Both the position numbers and the translations under genes were made by a program. Positions 1 to 10,573 of a DNA stretch of 64,000 nt are shown piece after piece. Below the pieces are notes generated by a model. It did no database searches, was not told the DNA's origin, and was given only the letters and a program-made list of their open reading frames with translations. Each line of letters opens with the position of its first letter. Position 1 is the first letter of the stretch. This stretch comes from Lactarius indigo. Lineage: Eukaryota > Basidiomycota > Agaricomycetes > Russulales > Russulaceae. The DNA lies in contig JAFKAC010000023.1 in assembly GCA_025766275.1 (NCBI GenBank), positions 558,001-622,000 of the forward strand, written 5' to 3'.

Positions 1-373
1 GCTTCTCTCTCGTCGAATTGAGTCGGCGCTCGCTGCCTTCTCATGTGGCCTATGTCTCCGTGCCCGAGACTCTCCCTCCCGTCTTCTTGATCGCACCACT
101 TACTGATGGGTGTCTTCGAGAATTGCATTATCTGGTTTGATGATCAGACCGATGAATGATGTCACTTGGAGTGTGACATTTGCTTTGAGACCGCCTCATC
201 CTGCGTAACCGTGCGTCTAACCTGGAACATCAAAGTGACTTCAAGGGAGAATGGTGTTATAGTGGGAACGCTGGTCGCCTTTCACTAGCCGAGTGCCCGC
301 TGCGCGTATTTTCACCACCCATCTCGTACTACCACCCTTGCATATAGCTGCGTGCCAGTGAAAACTGTGCACA
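1..373 (+). promoter_or_regulatory. Upstream region of the STAND gene
   Basis: No gene is visible here. The stretch precedes the first ATG of the Goodbye-NACHT gene (374) and should hold its promoter and 5' leader. No clear TATA box was identified. Confidence 0.3.
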
Positions 374-1139
374 ATGCCTGCTATGTCATTTCAACCTACC
401 CTCGATGCAGCTCTCGCAGACTACAGCAAGCATGTTGGGATAGACCTGGCTACTCACCCCCTTACTGATGGCCTTCGATCTTGCGGATCTCCCGATGACT
501 GTCCTTAAGCTACTCGAGGACAAGGCCAAGCAATTCAAAGAGTTTCGCGACGGAAATCGCAAGTTGCTTAACTGGATTAGCCCGGTGGTGAATGTCGTCC
601 ATACGTTATCAGGTGTTCTTGGCGCCGCCGTTACCCTGGTGAGCCGAAAACATTTTCCATTCACATTTTTTCAACAACTCGTTACCAGGTCCCGTTCGGA
701 CCAGCAAAGGCGATCTTTGCTGGCTGTCGATGTTCTCATCGCAGTACGTATCCCGTTCTCAGATCACATCGCCTCGTCATATCTGGATTGTAAAGGCAGC
801 TACTGGCGTGACTTCGAGCTACGATGCGCTCGTCGACTTGTTTGAATGCCTCGGAAATTTCCTCAGTCGCCTTCGAATCTACACCGATCTTCCCTTAACT
901 CATTCGATGGCCGAGATAACCGTAAAGATAATGGTCGAGTTGCTTTCTGTACTTGCTCTCGCTACCAAACAGATCAAGCAGGGTAGATTCAGTGAGTGGG
1001 TCGGCCCCATCTCTGTGATATGTGAAGGCTCAACTCTGCGCAGAGACATTCGCAAAGAAGCTGCTAGGAGAAAGCGAGATCGAAAGCGTGCTACGCAGGC
1101 TGGACCGTCTCACACAAGAGGAAGGTCGGATGACTATGG
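374..1139 (+). pseudogene. STAND (NLR-like) gene, 5' part: Goodbye domain, interrupted
   Basis: This is the N-terminal part of a fungal NOD-like receptor. It begins at ATG 374 and reads MPAMSFQPTLDAALADYSK, the start of the fungal STAND Goodbye domain. Exons fitting GT-AG rules are 374-638, 689-743, 796-991 and 1044-1139. Exon 4 then runs into a retrotransposon at 1140, and the frame resumes at 17026. Two extra T bases break the frame: T500 (after codons GAT GAC) and T725 (after GCT GGC). Without them the exons read through VLKLLEDKAK and later FAGVDVLIA, as in the family. Such genes are thought to sense non-self or heterokaryon signals. That function is family knowledge; here the gene is disrupted. 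Confidence 0.85.
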
Positions 1140-1327
1140 TGTAACGTCGTCACGACGTGAGCTCGACTTGAGTGCGGAGTGGCGGTAACGACTTAGCGAT
1201 ATAACAACCCTTCGTGCTTGAAGACGCGGAGGTCCAAGCTTATGCAGTGGTAAATACACGGAGGTATACCAACGGTCGGCGATTTGTGTCATGAACGAAG
1301 TCGGACAACTCCTTCTTGAGATAAAGG

Positions 1328-1367
<40 letters not shown>

Positions 1368-1690
1368 ACAAGACAACAAGTGACGATTCAAGAAGACCAA
1401 GATGGCGTATCTTGGTCTTCACCAAACAGCTTAAATACAAGTCGAGCAGGCTTTCAAGCGCTGCTATGAGTCACAGTAAGGTAGCATCCAACGTGTCGCG
1501 TAAGTAGCTCGAACCCTAATACTACTACTACTAGTATTGGTGGCACAGTCCTCAGTCAGCAATCGCGCGCAATCTCCTATCGTACTCGTATCGCCTATCG
1601 TAAGTCCGTCACTAATATACCTTACCGGCGTAGTGACAACCGGTACAGTAAGGGTTCGTAGTTCGTAGTCGTACCAGTCGAGTCGTGACA
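1140..1690 (-). repeat. 3' LTR of the outer element
   Basis: 551 bp, with TG...CA ends. It contains an AG/CT microsatellite (1331-1362), a perfect 12-bp inverted repeat with a 5-nt loop (about 1392-1420) and a TATTTAA box on the minus strand near 1430. It differs from the other LTR by two bases of microsatellite length and seven substitutions, all of them transitions in a CpG context. Confidence 0.95.
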
Positions 1691-1720
1691 TCACCCCCCT
1701 CTTAGCGTGAGACCCCAGAC

Positions 1721-3204
1721 TCACCGAAAGTCGCGAGCCAGCCAGTTGCGTTGCTCGTCCGCGATGCGCTCTAAGGCAGTGGCGTGCTCTAGGCGGTAAA
1801 TGGCGTCCCGCCTGTCATCCTGCGCACATTTGATCATTGCGCGGAGTTGGCTCACCCTGGCTCGAAGTTGATCCAGCTCATAGCTGGCCGTGTGGAAGCG
1901 TGTGACCTCCACAGTGAGCGACTCATCGTTAATGCGATTGAGTGCGCGGTCGGTGATCTTGTCTGCTTCGAAGACGACGAGGTCCTCGTGTGGATACGTG
2001 GGGCGAAGCGCAGCGGACACATGGGGTTCGGCGTAGAAGGGCTTACCGTAGACGTGCGGCGAGCCCGGTATGACTCCTAATATGAGGGGGTCCGCCCCTC
2101 CGATGATCTGGACGTGCGACGCATCCCTCTCTACTCCGTCTGGCCCGGTGATGGGGTATCGAATGTAATGGGGTCGTCGGTTCGCCCGGAACCCTTCAGG
2201 CGCAATGACATGCGCGGGGTCCTCGGCGGCGGTGAACGGACGGTGATCGGCGGCACCAGGCACGCGCACACGTCCTCGATACATGGGGGAGCCGTCGGTG
2301 TAGACGAGCCAGGGTGTGATGAGGGGATTATCAGGGTCGCGTTTCGTTCGAAGGAAGGGGTGTCTCGCCGGGTAATAATCTTCGTTGTCATGGCCAGCCT
2401 CAGCTGCTGCCATCGCTGCCGTCGCTCGCGCATCTCCCTCAGTCGGGCCGCTGCCGAGTCCAACTGCTCCTTCTGCCACGCTGCCGCTACCCTCTTCCAG
2501 CCCTCCAACTCGTACTCCATCAGCGCTTGAACGCTGGTCGTTGCTCGGGAAAACTCTGCGAACGCCGATGAGGTCATCGCTTGGGGGGATAGCAGCGATG
2601 GGTTCGTGCTCACCGCGATCGTTTCGGAAGACGTGGACAACGGCTCGGTCGTCGTTGAGGGTAGTTGTTGGGTCTGGGAATCTGGTGGCGACGTTGATCC
2701 ATTCTTGTGTGGTGATGGGCCCCTCTGCTGGTGTAAGAGGTGTCCATGGCGTGAGCTGAGTGTTGGGAACCTCGGTGTCATCGTCCTCAGCCAAGAGGGC
2801 GCGGGCGTCTTCTGCAAGGGAGTCGAGGAGCTGCGCTTGTGTGACATGTCGCAATGGGGAAGTTGGCATGAGAGTAGTAATGGCAGAGCGAAGGAGGAGG
2901 GGATGACTGTCCTCTGTCCGAACGACCCCCACTTTATCTCTTTTGCCGTGGGCCTGCGTTTCCTGATACAGGCGGAGCGCCTCTGGTGCGAAGACGTCAT
3001 CTTTGTTGACCCACTGATTTTCCGAGTCCGGGTACCCTTTCCATTTGATGAGATATTGAAGGCGTCTCCCCCTGCCGAAGTGCCGGGAGTCTAGAATGGC
3101 CTCGACTTCATATTCTTCCTCTCCATCTATCAACTCGGGCGGTGGTCGTGTGAAGTTTTCCCCATGCAAGGGAGTTTGCTTGTACGGAGTGAGAAGATCA
3201 ATGT
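1721..3204 (-). pseudogene. Outer element pol, 3' part: chromodomain and coiled-coil tail
   Basis: Continuation of the outer pol reading frame after the nested insertion. Removing the inner element and one TSD copy joins the integrase end (SIHPVFYI) directly to DLLTPYK in frame. A chromodomain follows (EEYEVEAILDSRH...LIKWKGY), which in this family guides integration to particular chromatin. Then come about 400 residues of low-complexity and coiled-coil tail ending at a TGA at 1721. The tail contains a motif SLTVEV followed by a heptad-rich segment. The inner element has a similar RLTAEVFR motif at the same place, so the tail may be an ancestral Pol extension. It cannot be expressed as part of an intact Pol in this copy. 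Confidence 0.85.
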
Positions 3205-3782
3205 TGTTATGATCCGACGCTTTGGACCTAACCCACAGTATGTCTCCACCCTGCCTTCCCCTTCTGTACCATACCTTGTTACCAAAGGAGCTACTGTTAC
3301 TAGTGGCGCTGTTTCTTTGATCCGAACTTCTGCTTACTCCGTTTAGTCTCTTTGATATTGTGTGGACTTGTGTTCATGTTGTTTGGAACCCTGTCCTATA
3401 TAAACCTGTACCATAGACTGTAGGAAGCCAGACTTGGCTTCGTTTGCAATCTAGCAATCTTGCCTCCGTACTTTGGTGTGACATCGCCTTATCTCTCTCT
3501 TCTTGTGCATCCCCTACCTCAGTCCCTAACCAGGACACTTCGAAGTCTTTGCAGTTGAACTATATCAACGCGTTACACCTGTTATACTCTGTGCACTAGC
3601 AAGATCAAGTGTAGAGAAGTGTTAGACACTTCGGACGAGGAGTCCTACATTACAGAGTAGTGCTGCACCTTGTGCCACACTTTTATCACTCGTATTTCAT
3701 AGCAATAAGACAACAGAGGTCTTCGCTTGATACCTGTGTGATTCAGAACCTTTAGAACCCACGCCCCTGCTAGGGCGTAACA
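3205..3782 (+). repeat. 5' LTR of the inner element, with promoter
   Basis: A TATATAAA box lies at 3397-3404. The sequence AGACTTGGCTT at 3430-3440 is about 30 nt further on, where transcription is expected to start. It is exactly complementary to AAGCCAAGTCT just after the LTR (3784-3794). The ends are TG and CA. Confidence 0.95.
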
Positions 3783-3783
3783 T

Positions 3784-3794
3784 AAGCCAAGTCT
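3784..3794 (+). other. Primer-binding site of the inner element (self-priming type)
   Basis: AAGCCAAGTCT, one base after the LTR end. It pairs over 11 nt with LTR positions 3430-3440 near the expected 5' end of the transcript. This is the arrangement known for S. pombe Tf1, where the RNA primes its own reverse transcription instead of using a tRNA. Confidence 0.75.
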
Positions 3795-3990
3795 ACAACT
3801 CCCAACACACCCAAGACACTACTGCCACACAGCAGAGTGGGCGACGATCCAAAAGGACGCATCAGCCAACAACCAGACACTCCACAGAACCCAGAAACGA
3901 CGGCATAGCCGGGCGACGGATCCTCCTTGACACAAGAGGCCGCTTCAGCCACCCCCTTACACAAATCAGCACCCAAGACAGACCACAATC

Positions 3991-5682
3991 GTGGCTAGCA
4001 TCAGTGTCACCTTTGAATCAGACAACGATTGGACCCCAGTCACAATCAGAACACAAGACGACCTCCCACACCACGTTAAAAGCAGTCAACTAGGAAAAGG
4101 AGCTCGCTGGGCCACAACATCAGGCAGACCACCTTGTTACAAGTGCCTCATCAAAGGCGAACTCAGACCAGTAGAATTCATCAACAACAACTGGTACATC
4201 CTCCGATACTTTCAGAATACATACCACACCAGAGCCATAAACATCACACCGCACAGATTTGCTGAAGGACTAGGCTGGTGGAACGAAGAAGACGAACAGA
4301 ACCCAGAGACGCCCACACAACAATCATCCTCAGCACCAAGAAACACTAGGGGAACATACGGACTACAACAAGACTCATCAGGAGAAGAACCCAGCTCAGA
4401 CGAAGCGGAATCACACTCAGAACTATCCCACTCCCCAGAACACCGTCTAGACATCACAGTACCCACACAAGCTTCGTCACAAGCCAGCCCCACTATCCCT
4501 ATCTGGATAGAACCATCCCCAGCGGAAGAAGGATTCCCAGCCCCACTACCACCAATCAGATTGCCCTCCCCAGTCGAACCACCCCAGATCCCCATCACAC
4601 CACAGCCAACACCTATCATGTCAGCCATAAACGCCACAGGTACTGGCACAGGTACCGGCTCAAGCACCGGAACAGGAGGAACCCCAACAACGAGCTCAGG
4701 AGGACTCAAAGGAGCACCCCCTACTCCGTTCACCGGAGATAGAACAGAGAGTGGTCAGTTCAAAAGAGAACTACTACGATACATCAAGTTAAATAGCGAG
4801 AATGAACTCATCAAAGAACCTTATGCACGGGTACTATTCGCCCTTACAATGTTCAAAGGACCCGGTGTACAGCTGTGGGTCAACCAAACCGAAGATGACA
4901 TGGAAGCGGCACTAGCAGACCCCACCAAAGCCCTCACCAAAAATAGCAAAGATCTTTGGGACGGTTTTCTCGACACCTTCGACAGAGACTGGACCGACAC
5001 CCTAAACAAAGAAAGAGCCTATCAGAAGCTCATCAATTTGACGATGCAGGGTGGAGCGTTGGACAGTTACATCCTCGACTTCGAACACCTTGCAGGAATA
5101 GCAGGATGGGCAAGAGATGCCCCTGGGACGGTGGAATTCTTCAAAAGAGGACTACCCACAGGACTGTATCGTGCTTGCCTTATGCGAACCACCATCCCAA
5201 ACACCATGGACGAGTGGCAAACCGCTGCCAGAGCAGAACACCAACGCTGGAAGCTACTAAAAACCAGACCAGGGAATAGAAACCCAGGGCCAACCCAGAA
5301 TGTCCACCAAGGACGACCAAAGCGAGACCCAAATGCGATGGATGTAGATGCCACCACCTCCACCCCCTTTAAGAAGCTTACTGAAGAAGAAAAGAAAGCC
5401 CTCATGAAAGAAGGACGCTGCTTCAAATGCAGACAACAAGGACACATGGCTAGGAACTGTCAACGACAAAACACCACCAACCAAACCAAAGCCAGAGCCA
5501 CAGACACCCAAGAAGCGGACACTGCACCCCCATACACCCCAGAAGCAAGCACCTCATCAGTGGCTGCTACCACAACCGAAGATAAAGTCCGACAAGCCCA
5601 TGCACTCGTCCAAGGCATGACTGAGGATGAAAAGAGACGCTACTATGCCTTAGATCAGGATTTTTGTGATGCCGACCTGTGA
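3991..5682 (+). CDS. gag: Inner element Gag
   Basis: The nucleocapsid polyprotein of the inner retrotransposon. The open frame runs from a stop at 3928-3930 to TGA 5680-5682. It has no ATG before 4618, so translation may start at ATG 4618 or at an upstream non-ATG codon such as GTG 3991. A Ty3-type capsid region covers about 4730-5270. One CCHC zinc knuckle (CFKCRQQGHMARNC) lies at about 5419-5460. The segment before 4618 looks coding, because a similar block (LRPVEF) occurs before gag in the outer element. The Pol frame begins within the last bases of Gag, in the -1 frame. Confidence 0.9.
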   Translation: MASISVTFESDNDWTPVTIRTQDDLPHHVKSSQLGKGARWATTSGRPPCYKCLIKGELRPVEFINNNWYILRYFQNTYHTRAINITPHRFAEGLGWWNEEDEQNPETPTQQSSSAPRNTRGTYGLQQDSSGEEPSSDEAESHSELSHSPEHRLDITVPTQASSQASPTIPIWIEPSPAEEGFPAPLPPIRLPSPVEPPQIPITPQPTPIMSAINATGTGTGTGSSTGTGGTPTTSSGGLKGAPPTPFTGDRTESGQFKRELLRYIKLNSENELIKEPYARVLFALTMFKGPGVQLWVNQTEDDMEAALADPTKALTKNSKDLWDGFLDTFDRDWTDTLNKERAYQKLINLTMQGGALDSYILDFEHLAGIAGWARDAPGTVEFFKRGLPTGLYRACLMRTTIPNTMDEWQTAARAEHQRWKLLKTRPGNRNPGPTQNVHQGRPKRDPNAMDVDATTSTPFKKLTEEEKKALMKEGRCFKCRQQGHMARNCQRQNTTNQTKARATDTQEADTAPPYTPEASTSSVAATTTEDKVRQAHALVQGMTEDEKRRYYALDQDFCDADL

Positions 5683-8600
5683 GAGCTGACAGGGAGGCCA
5701 ATTCAATGTATAGTGTTCATGATAGTGCTATGACAATCAAAGTCCTCGTTCACCTTTACTACAAAGAAGCTCGCATAAATGTGCTGCTGGACAGCGGTGC
5801 CACAGACAACCTAATCGACCGAAACCTAATCCAAAAACTTGGACTAGGAACCACTCCTCTGAAACCACCCAGATTGGTCCAGAATGTAGATGGATCGCTA
5901 AACAAAGATGGCACCATGACTGAGACATGCCAGCTATGGATAAAAAGAGGAGAAGAAGAAACTCCTTTCCAGTTTTTCGTAACCAGCCTAGGGGAAGACA
6001 GAATGATCTTTGGATACCCCTGGTTCGAACACGAAAACCCAGACATAGACTGGAAGAAACAAGAGCTGAAAGGAGAAGCAGTCACCATCCTGACAGGAGG
6101 GTACCGCTTCCGAAGAAAGCGACACCAGGAAGCGAAAGCGGCAGCAACCAAAACAACCTTTGACCCAGTAAAAGAAACCGCAATCCCAGAAGAATACCAG
6201 CGCCACAACAAAGTATTCTCAGACGAAGAAGCACAGCGCTTTCCCCCAGAAAGAGAAGAAGACCATCCCATCACATTGCGACCAGATGCACCCAACAAGA
6301 TCAACTGTAAAATTTACCCCTTGACTCCAGAAGAAGACAAGGAGTTGAAGGCATATCTTGACGAAAACATAGCAAAAGGATACATCTATGAAGGAAGCTC
6401 CCCCTACGCTTCCTCCTTCTTCTTCAGAAAGAAAACAGACGGAGGGTTGCGCCCTATCCTGGACTACAGACCCCTAAACACCTGGACAATAAAAGACACT
6501 TACCCACTACCTCTCATCTCCGACATCCTGACCAACTTAAATGGGAAAACACTGTTCTCAAAGTTCGATATCAGATGGGGGTACCATAACATCCACATAA
6601 AAGAGGAAGACCAGTGGAAGGCAGCCTTCAAGACACCAAGGGGGCTGTTCATCCCTCGAGTCATGACCTTCGGTCTCACAAATGCACCAGCCACCTTTGC
6701 AAGAACCATGAGCAGAATACTTCGACCACTTATGGACAAATACCCAAGAGAGCTATTTGTGTACATGGACGATGTCCTGATAGCCACAGAAGAAGATACA
6801 GAACGCCACAGACAAATTGTACACGAGTTCTTGGAAATCTGTGAAAAGGAATCTTATTTCCTTAAAGCGTCAAAATGCGTGTTCGAACAAAGAAAGATCC
6901 ACTACCTAGGCATTGTCATCGATGGGTCTCAAATCAAAATCGACCCAAAGAAGGTAGAAGGACTAAAAGACTGGCCAAGGGACATCAAGTCAGTCAAACA
7001 AGCAAGAAGCGTGTTGGGAACACTAAGTTATCAGCGACCCTTCATCCCCAACTTCGCTCACTTAGCAAGACCCATCACGGACACAATAAAGACGTCAGAA
7101 GGACCCTTCCGATGGACAAAGGAAGCAGCAGAAGCCCTAGAAGCTCTCATCACGCTTGTGTGCAAAGACCCCATCTTATGCCAACCAGATATGGACAAAC
7201 CTTTCGAACTAGAAGTAGATGCCTCCGCTTTCGCCACAGGGGCAATCTTAACACAAAGAGACAGCCGAAACAAACCACAAGCTGTGGGATACTTCTCCAA
7301 ATCATTTTCAGAAGCGGAACGCAACTATGACATCCATGACAGGGAACTCCTGGCAGTAATCAGAGGACTAGAACACTGGAGACACCTTCTTTTAGGGTCC
7401 CCCCACGAAATCACAGTGTTTACAGACCACAAAAACCTAGAATATTATCGCCACCCTCGACAAATCAATAGGAGAGTGGCGCGCTACATCCCCAGACTGG
7501 CAGACTATCACATCAAACTTCACCACAAACCCGGACCCCAAAACCATGCTGATGCCCTGTCAAGACGCCCTGACCACGACACCGGAGCAGGGGATAACAC
7601 TGATGTAGTGGTCCTGACCCCAACCATCTTCGCAAACTCCGCTCTCTCCATAAGGATAGATGACCGGGTCATGGCACACCAATTAGACCACCAAGACACT
7701 CTGGACGAGTGGGCCGCCCCCTTCCACCTAGTAAAACAAGGCAAACACTGGTGGAGAGGGGACAAACTGGTGGTTGTGGACAACACACTGCTAAAGAGGG
7801 GGGTAATTTCCCTGTTTCACGACACAAAAACAGCTGGACACCCTGGAATAACAAAGACCTTGTGGTTAGTGTCACAAGACTTTTGGTGGCCAAACATGAA
7901 AGACGACATATCCGCATATGTAAAGGGCTGTGCCACATGCCAATCAAACAAGAACTTCCCTGGGAACCCGAAACCACCGATATTCCCCATCAAGACTAAC
8001 CCAGAAGCACTCCCTTTTGAAACCATCGCTCTAGACTTCATCACAAAGCTACCCCAATCAGAAGACAATGACACAATTCTCACCATCACGGACCATGACT
8101 GTTCCAAAGCAGCCTTCTTTATCCCATGCAGCGAAACAATAGACGCAGAAGGAGTGGCAAAACTCTATGCCAAAACTGTCCTGCCACACTATGGACTACC
8201 GAGAAGGGTCATCTCCGACAGAGACCCCAGATTCACAGCGAAGTTCATCAAAGAACTGTGCAGAGTGCTTGACATAGAACAAAACATCAGCACAGCATAC
8301 CACCCACAAACAGATGGACAATCAGAACGAACAAACCAGTGGTTAGAGCAGTACCTCCGAATGTTCATAAACCATCAACAAGACAATTGGACGGAGCTAC
8401 TACCACTGGCACAGTACACCCACAACTCCTGGCCAAGCGCAACCACTAAGAAGGCACCATACGAATTAATCCTTGGGTACATCCCAAGAGTACACCAACC
8501 AGAAAGAACGACCACAGTACCAGGAACACAAGAGAGATTGGAGCGAATCCAGGAAGCCAGAAGGACTGCCCAAGCAGCAATTACCCATGCACAGTCACTC

Positions 8601-10547
8601 TACAAAGGATCCTCTCGCTTCGAACAACACACAGAAGGAGATAGTGTGTGGCTGGATGCCAGGAACTTGAAAACAACGCACCCTAGTTTCAAGTTAGCCC
8701 CAAAAAGATATGGACCCTTCAGGGTCACAAAGAAGATCTCCGCCACCACATATGCCCTGAAACTTCCCCATCAGTGGCGGATCCACCCAGTATTCCATGC
8801 GTCACTCCTGATGCCATACAAAGAAACCTCCATACATGGAAAGAACTTTACGGAACCACCCCCAGATCTAGTAGATGGAGAACAGGAGTGGGAAGTCGAG
8901 AAAATACTAGAAACAAGACGCCACAGGAACCAGTTACAGTTCCTAATCAAGTGGAAAGGATACTCCGATGCACACAACAGTTGGGAACCAGAAAAGAACC
9001 TCAACGCCCCAGAACTTATTCAGGAACACTTTGAAAGCAACCCCAGAAGCGAAGGAGCAAAGCAATGGTTAAAACGAAAAGAAGTAACAGTACGAACAGC
9101 AACCACCTTCCCCACTAGCTTCCTCACCATGCCCTCTCGCTCCTCCTCTGTAGAACGTCTTGTTGCTCGTGCCATGGAAAGAGGGTCCTTTAACGAAACA
9201 CCCTCTGTCACACCCTCCTCTGGCTATTCTCCCTTCCCAGCACGACCCCCTTCCTTGCCTTCACTCATGCAGGAGCCACAACCCATCGATCCCACCATGC
9301 CCAGCGTCATAGAAACAGAAGGAGGAGGAATAGCCCTTCGCATTCCCCCTCCTGGACACACAGCTCCCCCTACTCCCGAGATACACCGACCTACCACCTC
9401 CCCCCCTGATCCTAGAGTGACCATGGCTCGTCTCAGCGAAATAGTCAACGACCCAATCATGGACGCACTCCCCATCAACTATGAAAGGATGCACATCACT
9501 GCTGAAGAGGATGACGACCCTGGCTACCCCTTCTTCTTGAATGACCCCTGGAGCAGCCGCTATGTCCACTTCCTCATCCCTGACGACGCTGACCCAACCT
9601 CGTACATCCGAAAGGATGCCAAATGGATCAAGATCAGCGAAAACAAAGAAGATGTCATCGGTACCATGGGCAAGAACCTCCCTCACTATGGCCTCCCCCT
9701 TTTCCTCCTTCCCAGAGACGATGACCCCCACAATCCAGCTCCCCCCATCACCCCAGCTCAAATGCAGAACTTGGACGAAGCTTCCCCCACAGCCAGACAA
9801 GTCGATGAAGTCCTAGAAGACCTGAAAGATGACCGCCTCACAGCAGAAGTCTTTAGGACTCGCCGATTCTTGCGAAACCAGAAGGCCCTCCGAAAGGAGA
9901 TTGAAGGCCTGTACAAGACGATGGAGCCCCTCAAAAGGCACCTCCTCAACATGGACATGCAACTAACCAGTACCCGAAGAAGGTTGCAAGAACACAAAGC
10001 CTATGTCCGGATTGCAGACCGATGGCTCACACTACACCCCCCTCCTCCGGAAGAAGAAACTCACCCCTTTGAAGTCCACCCCATTCCTGCCCCTGCTCCA
10101 CCTCGCTACCACTCCATGCCACGACTCCACGACGAACCAGAAGGACCTAGCCCCTCTGCAGAAAGGAAGAAGAGACGCAAGCGCAGAGCCAACAAGAAGG
10201 AGACTGGCACCATTCGACTTTGTTACAGGTGCCAGTCTGAAGACCACCTCTCCTTCGCCTGCCCTCAAAAACAGAAGTTCTGCTGGAGGTGTTCTAGCAC
10301 TGACCACTTCCCCTATCAGTGCCTCTGGCCAGCCCCAGAAGAACGCACTCAGTGGTGTGGCAAGTGCTTTACCAGCAACAACCACGAAGAAATCAAGTGC
10401 CCCAAGTATGAAAATTGTCGCAAGTGTGGGGCCTATGGTCCCTTCAACTTCCTTCGCCAACATCGCTGCCCCCTCCCTCGCGAAAGTACCCCCTCCAATG
10501 ATGTAGACAACGATGTCTACGACCTGATGGACTTCGAAGCACTCTAG
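5679..10547 (+). CDS. pol: Inner element Pol: protease, RT, RNase H, integrase, chromodomain, C-terminal zinc knuckles
   Basis: An intact polyprotein of up to 1622 residues. In order it shows an aspartic protease (LLDSGATDN, residues about 35-45), reverse transcriptase with the FVYMDD catalytic box (about 363-368), RNase H (LEVDASAFATG), an integrase zinc finger (HPGITK...CATCQ), an integrase core (LDFITKLP, SDRDPRF), and a chromodomain (WEVEKILETRR...LIKWKGY). A long proline-rich and coiled-coil tail follows, then four Cys/His knuckles at about 10213-10480. The frame overlaps gag by 4 nt. An upstream stop at 5667-5669 limits any frameshift site to 5670-5682, and the first ATG is at 5706, so termination-reinitiation is possible. 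No disabling mutation was seen. Confidence 0.93.
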   Translation: MRADREANSMYSVHDSAMTIKVLVHLYYKEARINVLLDSGATDNLIDRNLIQKLGLGTTPLKPPRLVQNVDGSLNKDGTMTETCQLWIKRGEEETPFQFFVTSLGEDRMIFGYPWFEHENPDIDWKKQELKGEAVTILTGGYRFRRKRHQEAKAAATKTTFDPVKETAIPEEYQRHNKVFSDEEAQRFPPEREEDHPITLRPDAPNKINCKIYPLTPEEDKELKAYLDENIAKGYIYEGSSPYASSFFFRKKTDGGLRPILDYRPLNTWTIKDTYPLPLISDILTNLNGKTLFSKFDIRWGYHNIHIKEEDQWKAAFKTPRGLFIPRVMTFGLTNAPATFARTMSRILRPLMDKYPRELFVYMDDVLIATEEDTERHRQIVHEFLEICEKESYFLKASKCVFEQRKIHYLGIVIDGSQIKIDPKKVEGLKDWPRDIKSVKQARSVLGTLSYQRPFIPNFAHLARPITDTIKTSEGPFRWTKEAAEALEALITLVCKDPILCQPDMDKPFELEVDASAFATGAILTQRDSRNKPQAVGYFSKSFSEAERNYDIHDRELLAVIRGLEHWRHLLLGSPHEITVFTDHKNLEYYRHPRQINRRVARYIPRLADYHIKLHHKPGPQNHADALSRRPDHDTGAGDNTDVVVLTPTIFANSALSIRIDDRVMAHQLDHQDTLDEWAAPFHLVKQGKHWWRGDKLVVVDNTLLKRGVISLFHDTKTAGHPGITKTLWLVSQDFWWPNMKDDISAYVKGCATCQSNKNFPGNPKPPIFPIKTNPEALPFETIALDFITKLPQSEDNDTILTITDHDCSKAAFFIPCSETIDAEGVAKLYAKTVLPHYGLPRRVISDRDPRFTAKFIKELCRVLDIEQNISTAYHPQTDGQSERTNQWLEQYLRMFINHQQDNWTELLPLAQYTHNSWPSATTKKAPYELILGYIPRVHQPERTTTVPGTQERLERIQEARRTAQAAITHAQSLYKGSSRFEQHTEGDSVWLDARNLKTTHPSFKLAPKRYGPFRVTKKISATTYALKLPHQWRIHPVFHASLLMPYKETSIHGKNFTEPPPDLVDGEQEWEVEKILETRRHRNQLQFLIKWKGYSDAHNSWEPEKNLNAPELIQEHFESNPRSEGAKQWLKRKEVTVRTATTFPTSFLTMPSRSSSVERLVARAMERGSFNETPSVTPSSGYSPFPARPPSLPSLMQEPQPIDPTMPSVIETEGGGIALRIPPPGHTAPPTPEIHRPTTSPPDPRVTMARLSEIVNDPIMDALPINYERMHITAEEDDDPGYPFFLNDPWSSRYVHFLIPDDADPTSYIRKDAKWIKISENKEDVIGTMGKNLPHYGLPLFLLPRDDDPHNPAPPITPAQMQNLDEASPTARQVDEVLEDLKDDRLTAEVFRTRRFLRNQKALRKEIEGLYKTMEPLKRHLLNMDMQLTSTRRRLQEHKAYVRIADRWLTLHPPPPEEETHPFEVHPIPAPAPPRYHSMPRLHDEPEGPSPSAERKKRRKRRANKKETGTIRLCYRCQSEDHLSFACPQKQKFCWRCSSTDHFPYQCLWPAPEERTQWCGKCFTSNNHEEIKCPKYENCRKCGAYGPFNFLRQHRCPLPRESTPSNDVDNDVYDLMDFEAL

Positions 10548-10560
10548 GGAGAGTTGACTT

Positions 10561-10570
10561 AGAGAGGGGC
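10561..10570 (+). other. Polypurine tract of the inner element
   Basis: AGAGAGGGGC, three bases before the 3' LTR. This is the expected position for plus-strand DNA priming. Confidence 0.7.
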
Positions 10571-10573
10571 TCA

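Noticed and set aside
1331..1362. AG microsatellite
   Set aside because: It is an internal part of the outer LTR, present in both copies with a two-base length difference, not a separate feature.
2131..3000. 289-codon minus-strand open frame overlapping the outer pol tail
   Set aside because: It is out of frame with the chromodomain tail and has no domain. It is a by-product of low-complexity Pol coding sequence.
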